From assembly GCA_030549335.1 (NCBI GenBank), contig JAUKPH010000026.1, forward strand, positions 1,488,001 to 1,552,000: a stretch of 64,000 bases of DNA, in the 5' to 3' direction. The position numbers were made by a program, and so were the translations under genes. Below, in pieces: positions 11,402-23,086 of the stretch (within the stretch, counting starts at the first letter, position 1; each line of letters starts with the position of its first letter). The DNA comes from Pontederia crassipes. Taxonomy: Eukaryota; Streptophyta; Magnoliopsida; Commelinales; Pontederiaceae. A model generated the notes under the pieces. It saw nothing but the letters and a program-made list of their open reading frames with translations, was not told where the DNA came from and did no database searches.

Positions 11402-13684
11402 AGCTTAAAGTCTTGCTTGTCCTTAAGCAAAAGTTCAAAAGCAAAGCTCAAGAACAAGAGTTCCATCGTAGCTGTCATATTGTCAACTGACTAATTTTCT
11501 CACACAGTTCTTCTGCACACATACTACTCAACATCTTACCACTTTCCATGCACTTAGCTACATAGAGGGTCTGAATGCTACACATATTTAAACAATCTTA
11601 AATTCTGCCTTGTAGAAAAATAAATAGTCTATCAAATAGTAGCATTAATATTGAACACATAAGTACTAATTGAGCTAATTTTTTTTCACACTTTGTTTTC
11701 ATCATTTTAAAAGTTCTAATCTTCAAGCAAGATTGCACAAGGAAGTGATGAGGCTTTAGACTGATGACTCTTAGACTAGATGGCCTTAGGACAACAGGTG
11801 ATAAGGCACCCCTCGAGTTCACTTGCTCGAACAACCAAGGTTTTCAATGAAAAGTTTGAACTTGGCCATGATTCAGTACTCTTGTGCTTCTCCATATTCC
11901 ACAAGATTGTCCTTGTAACAGGTTTTCGATCGACGGATCTCAGTGCAATTATCCTTAGGTCGTCAGGCATGAACCCCTACAGTTCTAATTACCCGAACAC
12001 CTTGGTTCCGGATAACACTTTTGTAACTACACATAACTTTATTCAAACTTTTTTTTCACTAATTGTTTTTTCAACACATTTTTTTAAGCTCAAAGAGTAC
12101 TTAATATGGTCAATATAAAGGCTACTACTATCAAGACTTAATTAAAAATAAATAAAAGGCATGAACATGATCTTGTAGTCTAGACATCCATAATTCTACT
12201 TAGCATATGCACATAGTCCATAAGTTCAATACTGAAAGAGTATATGATAAGAGAGAAAAGCGTTCAAATTTCAACAGTTAACCACATGTCTTTGAATTTC
12301 ACTTAAAGATAATTAAAATAGTAAGATAAGAGTTAGTAAGATGGTAGAAAAAATAAATGCATGCAATGGTATTTTTGGGAAATTTTTCATTTTTTAAAAT
12401 ATTTTTTTAGATTTTTGATAAAAAATGCATACATGGGCAAATAAAAATAAATAAAGAAAAAGAAAAATGCAATGCATAAAATGCAAACTCCCCCAAGCTT
12501 GAACCAAGACAGTGTCCTCGGTGTTAGACCAACAACGAAAAGTGACACATACTCAATAAAAAAGAAAAATAAAGAAATGAAAAATAAAGAAAAGGGAAAA
12601 GACAACTAAATTTACTATTTGTGTAACAATGAAGGTGGATGATGGCCGAAATGTCCTTGACGCATATGATACTCATGGATGTGTGGAGGCGTCTCCTGAT
12701 CCTAGTGCTTACTCTTGCTCGAATGGTGGTAAACTCCTCGGTTGTCGGTGTTGTAGAGTCTCGATCGTGTGGATGTCGATGAATTTTCTACTTCAAAACA
12801 GTCTTGATGTGCGCAAGGGAGAAGGAAGATGGAAACAACGTCTCGGCCAAAAATAGTGGTAAGTTTGGCGGCCGTGAAAAGGAAGTTGGTGATGAGTTTT
12901 GATACTTAATGATGGTGTCTCGGCCGCAATAATTGTTGGTTAAGTATCGGCCGTAATGGGATGTTGGACGCAAAAGGTTGGTGAAGAACATGGATGTTGA
13001 TACCTAAGCATGGCGTCTCGACCGCAATAGTTGTTGGTGAAGCATCTTGTAAGGAAGTCTCGGCTGCAAACAAAGAGGAACTTTAGGATGGTGAGCGATT
13101 CGTCTTTTGTGCCCGTGATACATCTTGTCTGTGATCGTTGAGGCTATGTATCGGCCGTGATAAGTTAGCATATGATCCGCTAGCCAAGGTGGCAGCATGT
13201 ATGATTCACGTAGACTTGATGCATGCAATGGCGGAGCGAAGAGTCCAAGTATCCGAAAACATTTTGCTTGTCTCAATTTCTCTCCTTGCACGAAAAAATA
13301 ATTAGATGACTCCAAGACTAAAATACAAGAACTAATAAATTACTGAAACTTGACAACTAACTAAAGTTATAACTATGAACTAAAGAAAAAGGTTAAAAGG
13401 TAACTAATCTTCATTTAATTAACTAAAATATCTAAATCCTTAACTAAACCAATTAAATTAAATTAAAGACTATCCAACTTAATCTAAAATAGTTGAAAAA
13501 GAATTGGTTGTGATATAATTTTCAAATAATTTCTGCAACAACCAAGTATCAGATAAAAAAGAATTAAACGTCTGATCAGAATGTGTGAGATATAAATTTA
13601 TCCAAAGGATTAAATTAGTTGTGATTAGATTTTCACTCAAGTCCTGCAACAACTAAATTTTAGTAAGATAAGAGAGAAGAAAAA
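11402..13684 (-). mobile_element. 3' internal region of copy T3 (minus strand)
   Basis: Non-coding. It holds a decayed border tract (TTAAGGACAAGC...AAGCTTGA on the minus strand, 11402-11440), the 60-bp block at 11922-11982 shared with copy T1, and the AAGCTTGGGGGAG motif at 12488-12519. Words of the CGGCCGTGA type recur at 12870-13160. An imperfect duplication of about 60 bp (TTGGTTGTGAT...CAACAACCAA) lies at 13500-13670. No RT or gag was recognised. Confidence 0.5.
12488..12519 (-). other. conserved AAGCTTGGGGGAG motif (T3)
   Basis: Minus-strand GAGGACACTGTCTTGG followed by AAGCTTGGGGGAG, about 1.1 kb from the LTR border, the same spacing as the two tracts of copy T1. Confidence 0.6.
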
Positions 13685-14142
13685 TGTCACGGACGTGCTC
13701 TACAAACATCATTTCTGCATAATCATGCATTTAATTAACATATTAAGTTAGTTTGAAAGTTCATTTAGTGATAGTTGTATATATTAATTAATATTCCGAT
13801 TAGAGCATAATGATTAGAGCATAATGATTACTTAGTTTTGTTGTGCATTTAGTGATATTTGTATATAGTAATTAATATTCGATTAGAGCATAATGATGAC
13901 TTAATTATCTATAAGCTTTACAAAGTAATTACATAAGTTTATTAGGAATAAATTGTAAAATTTCTAAATAATATAATATATATGTTTAAATAGGATTGAG
14001 TAAGCTTAATTAGGGTTAAAACACTTAGTTATGTCAAAAAAATATGATTGGCCATCACTTAAGTTCCAAGCAGCTGAAGCAGGCAGGTGGATAGCGGGAT
14101 ATTTTTCCAACCTGCCTTATGTCATGAGAAAATTCTGAAAAC

Positions 14143-14153
14143 AATATATAAGG
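14143..14153 (+). promoter_or_regulatory. TATA box of LTR A
   Basis: AATATATAAGG, conserved as ATATATAAACAAC in LTR B (about 17833) and TATATAAATTAAA in LTR C (about 23481). Confidence 0.5.
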
Positions 14154-15264
14154 CACTTAACATTATCCTTTCACCGTAGAAAATTTACTAGAGGCGGAAG
14201 TCGAGTGAAATGACCTGGGGAAAATCGGGAACATAGGCTATTCAAGGTGAGCTTTGATACGAAAATTGTTCTTCTAATTGAGAGTATCATTCCTTCGTGA
14301 TTATCAAATCACAAATTATGAAATTTTGTATGGTTATTACATTCAAAGTTAGCTTTCCATGTCCCCTGGAATCACCTAAAAATGAGTTTTATAGAGGAAG
14401 TTATGAACTTATCTTTTTTTCGCAAGTAACTCATTCTGTCCCGAGTCTGATACAGGTTCAATTTATAAATTAGGGCATGTTTGGAATAGAGTGAATTAGG
14501 GGTTGAAATTTGGATATCCTTGATATTCCAAGGGTTCGGTGAGAGGTGGAATCATTCTATTTGGACTTGTAACTAGGGAGAAATGAATTTTCATTTCATG
14601 GTGATTCTTCTGTCAGATTCCATGACATGGACCTATGATGACCCGAATTAACTATTTTTGTTATAAGGCTATATAGCGAGTTGAATTCTCTAATTTTTAT
14701 GAAAAAATACTAAGGAAGCCTAGTTTTCAAGAAAATTATGACCTGCTAAATGAACAAGTATGAAGAAAAATATAAATCAATATACAGTGACACACAGTCT
14801 TCCAGGACACAAACCCTAGGTCAGATTGCCTCAGATGTTATGACTTACTCACTTGGACTTAGTTAATGATATTTGGGGATTGGAAACCTTATTATATCTA
14901 GTTTCTATTTAATCCAGAATCCAAGATTTTCCCATGTGATTAAGAAGTTATAAATTATTTATTGGCAAGTACTCAGTCTGAAATCCTCAGACAACACTTA
15001 GTTAAACTAAGGGGGATTAAGAAGTTCCAATCGTGAAATAGCTTATGAACAAAAATACCTGATGTTAGAAATTGGTATTAGAGAGGATTATATGCATTTT
15101 AGGGTGCATAAGCATTTTAGGGTGCATCATGAGCATGCATTGCATATTACTTTGTTGTAATTGGAAAGTAAAAAGACATTATTACTTGTAGGAAAACATC
15201 AAGGTACAAGTGAAAGGGAGGAAATCTAATAAACCTCCTTGAAGTGATAAAGTACAAGGTGAGT

Positions 15265-15468
15265 GGTTAAATTTACAACATAGAAAAATGATATGTGTTA
15301 CTTCTTTTATTTATGATATTATTTCAAGTAAAGATTATTATTAGTATTGTTATTCAAACATATCTTGGTTAAATTTACAACATAGAAAAATGATATGTGT
15401 TACTTCTTTTATTTATGATATTATTTCAAGTAAAGATTATTATTAGTATTGTTATTCAAACATATCTT
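15265..15468 (+). repeat. perfect 102-bp tandem duplication in LTR A
   Basis: The unit starting GGTTAAATTTACAACATAG at 15265 is repeated from 15367 with no difference seen by eye. LTR B has one copy (about 18952-19053), so the duplication arose after the two LTRs separated. Confidence 0.85.
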
Positions 15469-15737
15469 GAGTTAAGAAAGATATTTATGGTATGTTTCAA
15501 ATATTTCATATGAGATTGAGTACCCTCTTACATCAAAATATTTTTAGGGAACAATGCTTGTGAACTTAAAATAAGTTTACTTCATATTGATATATGATGG
15601 TGATATGTTATTTATGCTATTATAAAACTCCATGTGTACATTGACCATGCTGAATGAAAAAGGTTTTTGGGACGGCATTCGATGTACATGAAGCCTTTGG
15701 GGCGTATATCGGGTGTTTTTTGCCCTTCAGGGGCTGC

Positions 15738-16020
15738 TCTGGGTGTACGTATTGACCCATGACATGCTCTGTGTATTTGAGAATCATGATTGGGTGACAC
15801 ATAATCATGATTGAGATACGTATTGACCCATTATTTGCTCTGCATATCTGAGACTCTTGATTATGAAGCTCTGCTTAACTGTATGACACACAATTATTGA
15901 GAGATATGTATTGACCCATGATTTGCTCTACGTATTCGTGACTCTTGATTATGAAGCTCTGCTTAACTTTATGACACAAGAGCATGGAGGGATACGTATT
16001 GACCCATGATGAGTATGTGC
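15738..16020 (+). repeat. ~97-bp minisatellite in LTR A
   Basis: Three degenerate units containing TACGTATTGACCCATGA and GATTATGAAGCTCTGCTTAA. The same array lies in LTR B at 19330-19445 and 20158-20310, on either side of the TRIM. Confidence 0.75.
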
Positions 16021-16677
16021 AATGACACATGTGTGGAGTTTAATTATGAAATTGATGATATCTTGAGTTACTTTTTCTTATATGAAAGTTCATATGATTT
16101 GACCATTTATGTTAATGTATGATGTTTTATCATATGGAAAATGTGGTTATTTAATGTTATATGCACTCGTATTGTTCCCCTATGTTGTACTTTTATTCCA
16201 CTCACTAAGCAAATGATTGTTGCTCACAATACCCATTTAAAATTTTTCAGATACTCGTAAGTTCTCGAGTTGAATCGACTCGTAGCTTGATTTTGCTGCA
16301 TATAGAAGAGGTCGAGCCGCTGGAGCACTTTAATCCCCTTTCACTTTTGTTTTCTTGAAAGCATGCATGTAATAGATAGTCTTAGATGTTGTAATTAATT
16401 TTGTGAGAAATTTTTTGTAAGGTTGTATGAGACTTGATGCTATGGGGTTATATGTGAGATGGTTTATGAAAAAAAAACATAATGACAATATGTGAATGTT
16501 CTGTTTTATAGCTTTTTATTAAACTTTGATGAATATATATGTCTTTTGTATGTATTGACAAATAACACAAGATAAGTAAGGGAGGAAGGTTTTACCGATT
16601 TTATTTTTTAGAATTGCTAAATATAATTAATATTATGATAATTGGGATTAGAACTTGGTCACGGAGTTGGGTGCGAT

Positions 16678-17450
16678 AAAAAAGAATATACAAAAATAAA
16701 TATAAATAAATACAAATAATGAGTCACGGTTTAAAATATTTAGTTGACGGTGGCTGAAATGTACTTTTTTTTCAAAAGTCGATAATTAAGATTCAAAAGA
16801 TATAAGTGAAGTTCATAATCAGAACACAATACCGAAAGGTTTAATTAAATTGTCTCAATATTGTATAATGAAGGTGCCACATTTATGAAAAATTCATTGC
16901 TTCAAAAAAAATTATTGAAGCGCAGGTCGTAATCTTGGTCTAGGGAGGAAAATAAATGTCACTCGCCATACACGACGTGAAAATTTTGAGAAAAAGTCTT
17001 GTTGTCGTCAAATGTTAAACTTCCAAAAGTCAATGTGGCGATAAAAACTTCCAAAAATCTAGAGATATGTCATGCCATAACAACTCTCAAAATTTGAATC
17101 TCGGACTAAATGTGTCATAAAAGATAATTTATTCAAAACTTTAAGGCATCAACAGCTTCAAGGAAATTAATCAACTGTAATTAATCATTGGTGCGCCAAA
17201 CATGGGGTATCTATTTTACGGCCGAATAAGATCAAGAAGCCAGCGTGAAAATCAGCTAAATCTTAGGCGTAATCAAGGAGAAAAATCAGAATGATATCAG
17301 AAATTTGCAGTGAAAAATCGAGATGCCAACAGATGGTGATAAGCAAAATAGATCCTAGAGAAATACAATTAGAAATCAGATTGGGCACCATAGATAGAAA
17401 GAGGTGTAATATCAAGATTAAGTGGTATAAAATCTGGAAATAATAATATT
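16678..17450 (+). mobile_element. leader-like internal sequence after LTR A
   Basis: No gene. Recurring words such as GCGCCAAACATGGGG, GGCGTAATCAAGGAG and AATGATATCAG are shared with 20998-22010, which follows LTR B. LTR B begins at 17451 without a polypurine tract before it, so this looks like an element truncated by the insertion of the next one. Confidence 0.45.
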
Positions 17451-19445
17451 TATCACGGACGTGCTCTACAAATGCCATTTCTAAATAATCATGCATTTAA
17501 TTAAATATTAAGTTAGTTTGGATGTTCATTTAGTGATATTTGTATATAGTAATTAATATTCCGATTAAAGCATAATGACTACTTAATAGTCGATAAATTT
17601 TACAAAAATAATTACATAAATTTATCAGAAATAAATTGTAAAATTTTTAAATATTATAATATATATGTTTAAATAGGATTAAGTAAGATTAATTAGGGTT
17701 AAAACACTTAGTTATGACAAAAAATGTGATTGGTCATTACTTAAGTTCTAAGTAGCTGAAGCAGACAGGTGAACAACTGCTTATATGGATGTTTTTCCAA
17801 ACTGCCATATGACATCAGAAAATTTTGAAAAACATATATAAACAACTTAACTCTATCCTTTGACGGCTGAAAATTTTCCAAAGGAAGAACTCGAGTGAAA
17901 CGACCTGGGGAAAATCGAGAACATAGGCTATTCAAGGTGAGGTTTCGATCTGAAAATTGTTCTTCTGATTGAGAGGATCTTTCCTTCATGATTATCGAAA
18001 CATAAATTATGAAATTTTGTATGGTTAATTCATAGAAGCTTTCCATGGCCTCTGGAATCACCTAAAAAGGAGTTTTATAGAGGAAGTTATGTACTTAACT
18101 TCGTTGGTCACTCATCATGTCCTGAGTCTGATACATGTTCAATTTGTGAATTAGGGAATGGTTCGAATATAATGAATTAGGGTCTGGGATTTGGATATGA
18201 TTAATTAGACATTCTAAGAATTCGGTGAGAAGTGGAATTATCCTATTTTGACTTATATTTTGGGAGAAATGAATTTTTCATTTCATAGTGATGCTTCTGT
18301 CAGATTATAGGACATGGACAAATCATGACCCTAATTAACTATTTTTGTTATAAGGGCATCCAAGGAGTTAAATTCTACATTTTTTATGCCTAAACACTAC
18401 TAAAGCCTATATTCTAGGAAAATTAGGATCTCGTCAAATAAATAAGTATTGTTAAAGATATAAATTAATCATTCAGTGACACATAGTCTGCTAGGACATA
18501 AACTCTAGGTCAGATTTCCTGTGATGTTTTGAATCATCACTTGGATTTAGTTAATGATATATGGGGGTTGAAAACCTTAGTAAGTCTAGTTTCTAATTTA
18601 TCCAGAATCATGAGATTTTCCTTTATAGTTAAGAAGTTATAAATTATTCATTGACAAGTACTTAATCTGAAATCCTGAGACAACACCTAGTTAAACTATG
18701 GAGGATTGAGAAGTTCCAATTGTGAAATAGCCTATGAACAAAAATATCTGAAGTTAGAAATTGGTATTAGAGGATATTATAGGCATTTTAGGGTGCATAA
18801 CATTCATGCATCAAGAGCATGCATTGCATATTACCTTATTAGTGATTGGGAAGTAAAAAGACATTATTACTTGTAGGAAAACATCAAGTTGTAAGTGAAA
18901 TGGAGGAAATGTAATAAACCTCCTTGAAGGGATAAAGTACAAGGTGAGTGGGTAAATTTACAACATAGCAAAATGTTATATGTTAGTTCTTTAATTTATG
19001 ATATTATCTCAAGCAAAGATTATTATTATTATTATTATTATTAAAACATATCTTGAGTTATGAAAGATATTTATGATATGTTTCAAGAATATCATATGAG
19101 ATGGAGTAACCTTTTACACAAAAATATTTTCAGGGAACAATGCTTGTGAAGTTAAAATAAGTTTTATTTAATAATGATATGGGAATTATGACATGAGTAT
19201 TTTGTTATTGTTAAACTCCATATGTTCATTAGCCATGCTGTTTGAAAAAGGTCTTTGGGACCGCATTCGATATACATGAAGCCTTTGGGGCGTATATCGG
19301 GTGTCTTTGCCCTTTGAGGGCTGCTCTGCGTGCATGTATTGACCCATTATATGCTCTGCGTATCTGAGAATCATGATTGGGTGACACACAATCATGATTG
19401 GGATACGTATTTACCCATGATTTGCTCTGTGTATTTGAGACTCTT

Positions 19446-20157
19446 TGTAACACCCTTGCACTTGCGTAGGATATTGTTCGCTTTGAGCCTCCGCCCGCAT
19501 GGTTTTACCAAAATGCATCCTACCAAGTCAAGGCCATGCTCCCATATATACCCAGCATATCTCCCGTGACTTATGCATGTGGGACTAATCCAAGGGGGGT
19601 GCGATCAGTAAACGAGGGCGTTGAGTCACTTAAGTGGGGAAGGGTGCATGGGGCATGCCTTGGATTAGTCCCACATGCATAAGTCACGGTAGAGATGTTA
19701 GGTATATATCGGAGCATGGCCTTGACTTGGTAGGACGCGTTAGAAAATCATGAGCCCAGGAAAAGGGCAGAGCGGACAATATCTTACCATTTATAAAGGT
19801 GAGCTGCTGCGCTACTCTGATACTAGAGGACGCATTTTGGTATAAAACCGTGCGGGCATAGGCCCAAAGCGGACAATATCCTATGTAGGTGCAAGGGTGT
19901 TACATATGGTATCAGAGCCACTCCGCGTGAGCCTCTGTGCATGGTGGGGTGCGATCACTCAACGAGGGCGTTGAGTCCCCTAAGGGGGGAAGGGTGCATG
20001 AGGCATGCCTTGGATTAATCCCACCTGCATAAGTCACGGGAGAGAAGCTGGGTATATATGGGAACATGACCTTGACTTGGTAGGATGCGTTTTGGGAAAA
20101 TCGTGCGGGCTTAGGCCCAAAACGGACAATATCCTACGCAAGTGCAAGGGTGTTACA
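19446..20157 (+). mobile_element. TRIM-like element with palindromic LTR
   Basis: A 712-bp insert in LTR B flanked by CTCTT at 19441-19445 and 20158-20162. The first LTR (19446-19904, 459 bp) starts TGTAACACCC and ends GGGTGTTACA. A 14-nt match to the initiator-Met-tRNA primer site follows at 19907-19920. LTR 1 is an inverted repeat: arm 19446-19595 pairs with 19658-19904 around a 62-bp loop, the right arm having about 95 extra bp. After about 25 bp of internal sequence comes a second copy of loop plus right arm (19946-20157) without its left arm. No coding capacity, so it depended on another element's proteins. Confidence 0.7.
19907..19920 (+). promoter_or_regulatory. primer-binding site of the TRIM
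   Basis: TGGTATCAGAGCCA, complementary to the 3' end of plant initiator methionine tRNA, two bases after the end of the first LTR. Confidence 0.8.
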
Positions 20158-20997
20158 CTCTTTGATTGTGAAGCTCTACTTAGCTGTATGACAAGGGATA
20201 CGTATTGACCCATGATTTGCTTTGCATATCTGATACTCTTGATTATGAAGCTCTGCTTAACTGTATGACATATGATCATAGAGGGATACATATTGACCCA
20301 TGATGAGTATGTGCAATGATACATGTGTGGAGTTTAACTTTGAATATGATGATATCTTGAATAATTTTTATTTGTGTAAAAATTCATATCATTTGAAAAC
20401 TTATGTGATATGAGTTATGCTTTAAATGTTTTCTCTCATGAAAAACCTGATTATTTAAATGTTATATGCACTCGTATTGCTCCCCTATGTTGTACATTTA
20501 TTCCACTCACTGAGCAAACGATTGTTGTTCACATTACTCTTGTTGAATTTTTCAGATGTTTCTAAGTTCTTGAGTTGAGTTGACTCGAAGCTTGGTTTGA
20601 GGCATATAGAAGAGGTCGAACTGCCGGAGCATTGCTATTTTTCTTTCACTTTTATTTTCCCCTTCACTTTTGTTTTTGAGACATGCATGTAATAGATAAT
20701 CCTAGATGTTGTAATTAAGTTGGTGAGAAAACTTTTTGTAAGGTTGTATAAAATTTGATCCTATGGGGTGTTATATGTGAGGTGGTTAATGAAAAAAAAT
20801 TATAATGATATATCTTATAACTATTTATTTAAACTTTGATGAATATATATATGCATCCTTTGTATGTATTGGCAAATAACACAAAATAAGGGAGGAGGTT
20901 TTGCTGATTTTTATTTATAGAATTGCTAAACATAATTTAGGAAGGTAATACTTAGGATTAGAACTTAGTCACATAATGGGGTGTGAAAATATTCGAG

Positions 20998-23086
20998 CGT
21001 GAGTATGGATTTATGAACGGCATAATATCATAGAGAGAAGAAATACGAGGGCAAAATCCGAGCATGATCATGGGGAGACAAAATAAGCAGCTACGGGAGA
21101 ACAAAAACTCAGCGTGATCATGAGAAAAAATAGAGATCAGGATTGGGCACATAGGAGGACAATTTTAAAATTATAGGCGTAATATGAATTATGTTAAAGT
21201 CTAGAAATAATAACTAGGCGTGAATTATGTATGGAAATAAATTGGCCTAATATCATGGATAGAGAAAATAATCCGAATAATAGGGGTTTGATATCATCAT
21301 TAAATTAGTTAGCATCATATCATAAAAAAAATAGGTCGGAATTGCGGGCATAATCAGTGTGATATGATGGAAAAAAAACCAAGCTGCCAAACATGGATAG
21401 AAGTCCGAGATAAAAACAATCAGCACTTATAAGAATTAATTGGGTGCCAAAGAAGGAGAGAGAAATTCAATATCTTGAACAAACAAATCCAAAGTGTAAT
21501 CAAGGGTGATATGAGAAAAATTGAGGCGCCAAACATGATAGACCAATCCCGAAAGTTTAGCATCACGGAGAGAGAAAAAAATTGATAAAGAATGTAATAG
21601 CCGCACTTGGGCGCCAAATGAAATCCTGAAATCAAAGTAGGCAATCAGTCGGGGCGCCAAATAACAAGGAGAGGTTAATAGTTGGCCGCAAAAGTAAATC
21701 GGCCATAATTACAGGAGTAATATGATAGAGAGATAAAACAATCCCGCCATGTAAGAGAAAAAGAATTGTAATCATAATAGTTAAATTTTGCGCCATATCA
21801 TGAAAAAAATCAGCATAAAAAAATCCATGGCGGCATATCAAATAGAGAAGAAAATTCGGTCAAAATTAACAATATGATAAAGAGATAAGATCAGACCAAT
21901 TACGGGCGCAATATCAGAAGAAAATCAGGGTGATATCATGGTAATCTACATCGAAGGCGCCAACGACATGAGTGTGAAGAAAATTGGACCAATTATGGGC
22001 GCAAACAAATCCCCGAATTAACATGCTGAGCAAACAATACAGCCTTGTGCTGGTCAATAGGTGATCAACCTATGACAAAAGGAGCGACCCTTATCTTGAG
22101 ACACTTGGCTTGGACTGGCAACTCATTATTCATCTTTTATCTTAACTTATTAATCACTTTAGAACTTGTTATTCTTTGTTCTTCATATAATGGAGGCAAT
22201 GAGTAAAAGGATTCATGTTGGAATCTGAGATGGATCTCGGTGAGGACTTGGCATTAAAATCATTCTTAATCATGTCTAATCATAAAGCAAAACGACAACA
22301 TTCAAATCAGGCTCAAGGCAAACGTATGGGTGAAATTAGGAGCTATTGTGTAGCTTGGCACGACCGTGACAACCTAGTGGCACGACTATACCGATGGGAA
22401 GGGCACGGTCGTAACCCTAGTGGCGCAGGCGTATTAGTGGGCATGTGAGATGGCAAGAAGTGAAGCATAGATCTTCTTGGAGCTTCTTGGTGATTTTTCA
22501 ACATACTTGTTAACAAAAAAAAATTATTCTGCTTGTCATTATGCCATCAACAAGTGAAACATAGATCTTCCTTGCTATTCCACCTAGTCCTCCATTGGTC
22601 TGCAAACCCTTGTTAGTATGTCCACATGCAATGGGTTGATGCAATAATCAACTTTTCTCATCTCTTTTGAGATAAGGTGTGCTAGCAGTCGCGTTAAAGC
22701 AAAACCAAAGAGAGCAAAACATCAACAAAGAATATCGTGCCATCAATAAAAAATAGTACATACGATTACCTTCCGTTCATAGATAATTAAATATTGTGCC
22801 ATCAATAAATTGCAAAGTAGTCTTCTACACATAAAGAGAAACTCAATCTATTCGAGTATAAGAGAAATTGTCTTGAGAAGAAAATAAAGTATAAATTATA
22901 AGAGTCAATGAAAATGAACTTCGGAAATGAAAAATTCCTTAAGTGTTTGTGTTGTAGGAAAAAAAATCATTCAAGTGAAGAAAAAGTTGGAAGTAAGAAT
23001 GACCAAATAAGAAGGAAATATTCATTCTTATTCTTCGGAACATGTATCTAAATTTTGGGGACAAAATTTTTTAAGGAGGGGAGAAT
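20998..23086 (+). mobile_element. internal region between LTR B and LTR C, no genes
   Basis: 21000-22010 is a leader-like stretch of degenerate words (GGGCGCCAAAT, GCGCCATATCATG, GGGCGCAATATCAG). 22030-23040 has no open frame of note; GGCACGACCGTGACAACC and a related word are at 22356-22420. The 3' end, with TTTTGGGGACAAAATTTTTTAAGGAGGGGAG, is the usual end of a gypsy internal region. There is no clear primer site after LTR B. Probably a non-autonomous or deeply decayed element. Confidence 0.5.
23072..23085 (+). promoter_or_regulatory. polypurine tract before LTR C
   Basis: AAGGAGGGGAGAA ending one base before the TGTCACAGACG start of LTR C. It fixes the plus orientation of the element and identifies LTR C as a 3' LTR. 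Confidence 0.7.

Larger units (their letters stand above)
13685..16677 (+). mobile_element. LTR A of a gypsy family with ~3-kb LTRs
   Basis: Begins TGTCACGGACGTGCTC and can be followed against LTR B (17451-20997) along its whole length; the start is also shared with LTR C at 23087. The end is near GTCACGGAGTTGGGTGCGATA, where an ancestral GTGACA is likely. A TATA box (AATATATAAGG) is at 14143-14153 and a 5' splice-site match CAAG|GTGAGC at 14246/14247. It probably served as a 5' LTR, because the leader-like sequence after it resembles the one after LTR B. Ends are approximate. Confidence 0.65.
17451..20997 (+). mobile_element. LTR B of the same gypsy family, interrupted by a TRIM
   Basis: Begins TATCACGGACGTGCTC (first dinucleotide decayed from TG) and ends near GTGTGAA at 20997. 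TATA-like ATATATAAACAAC is near 17833 and CAAG|GTGAGG at 17936/17937. Without the 712-bp insert it is about 2.8 kb. With the internal part 20998-23086 and LTR C it forms one plus-strand element without recognisable genes. Confidence 0.65.

Noticed and set aside
19596..19657. Possible 5S rRNA (Cassandra-type) segment in the TRIM loop, from GGTGCGATCA
   Set aside because: Only the first ten or so bases resemble the 5S start; the rest of 5S rRNA is not there.
19907..19920. Possible tRNA gene fragment
   Set aside because: Only the 3'-end complement of initiator Met tRNA is present, at the position of a primer site; no cloverleaf.
20998..21030. Primer-binding site after LTR B
   Set aside because: No match to initiator-Met or another tRNA 3' end that I could recognise; the border is too decayed.
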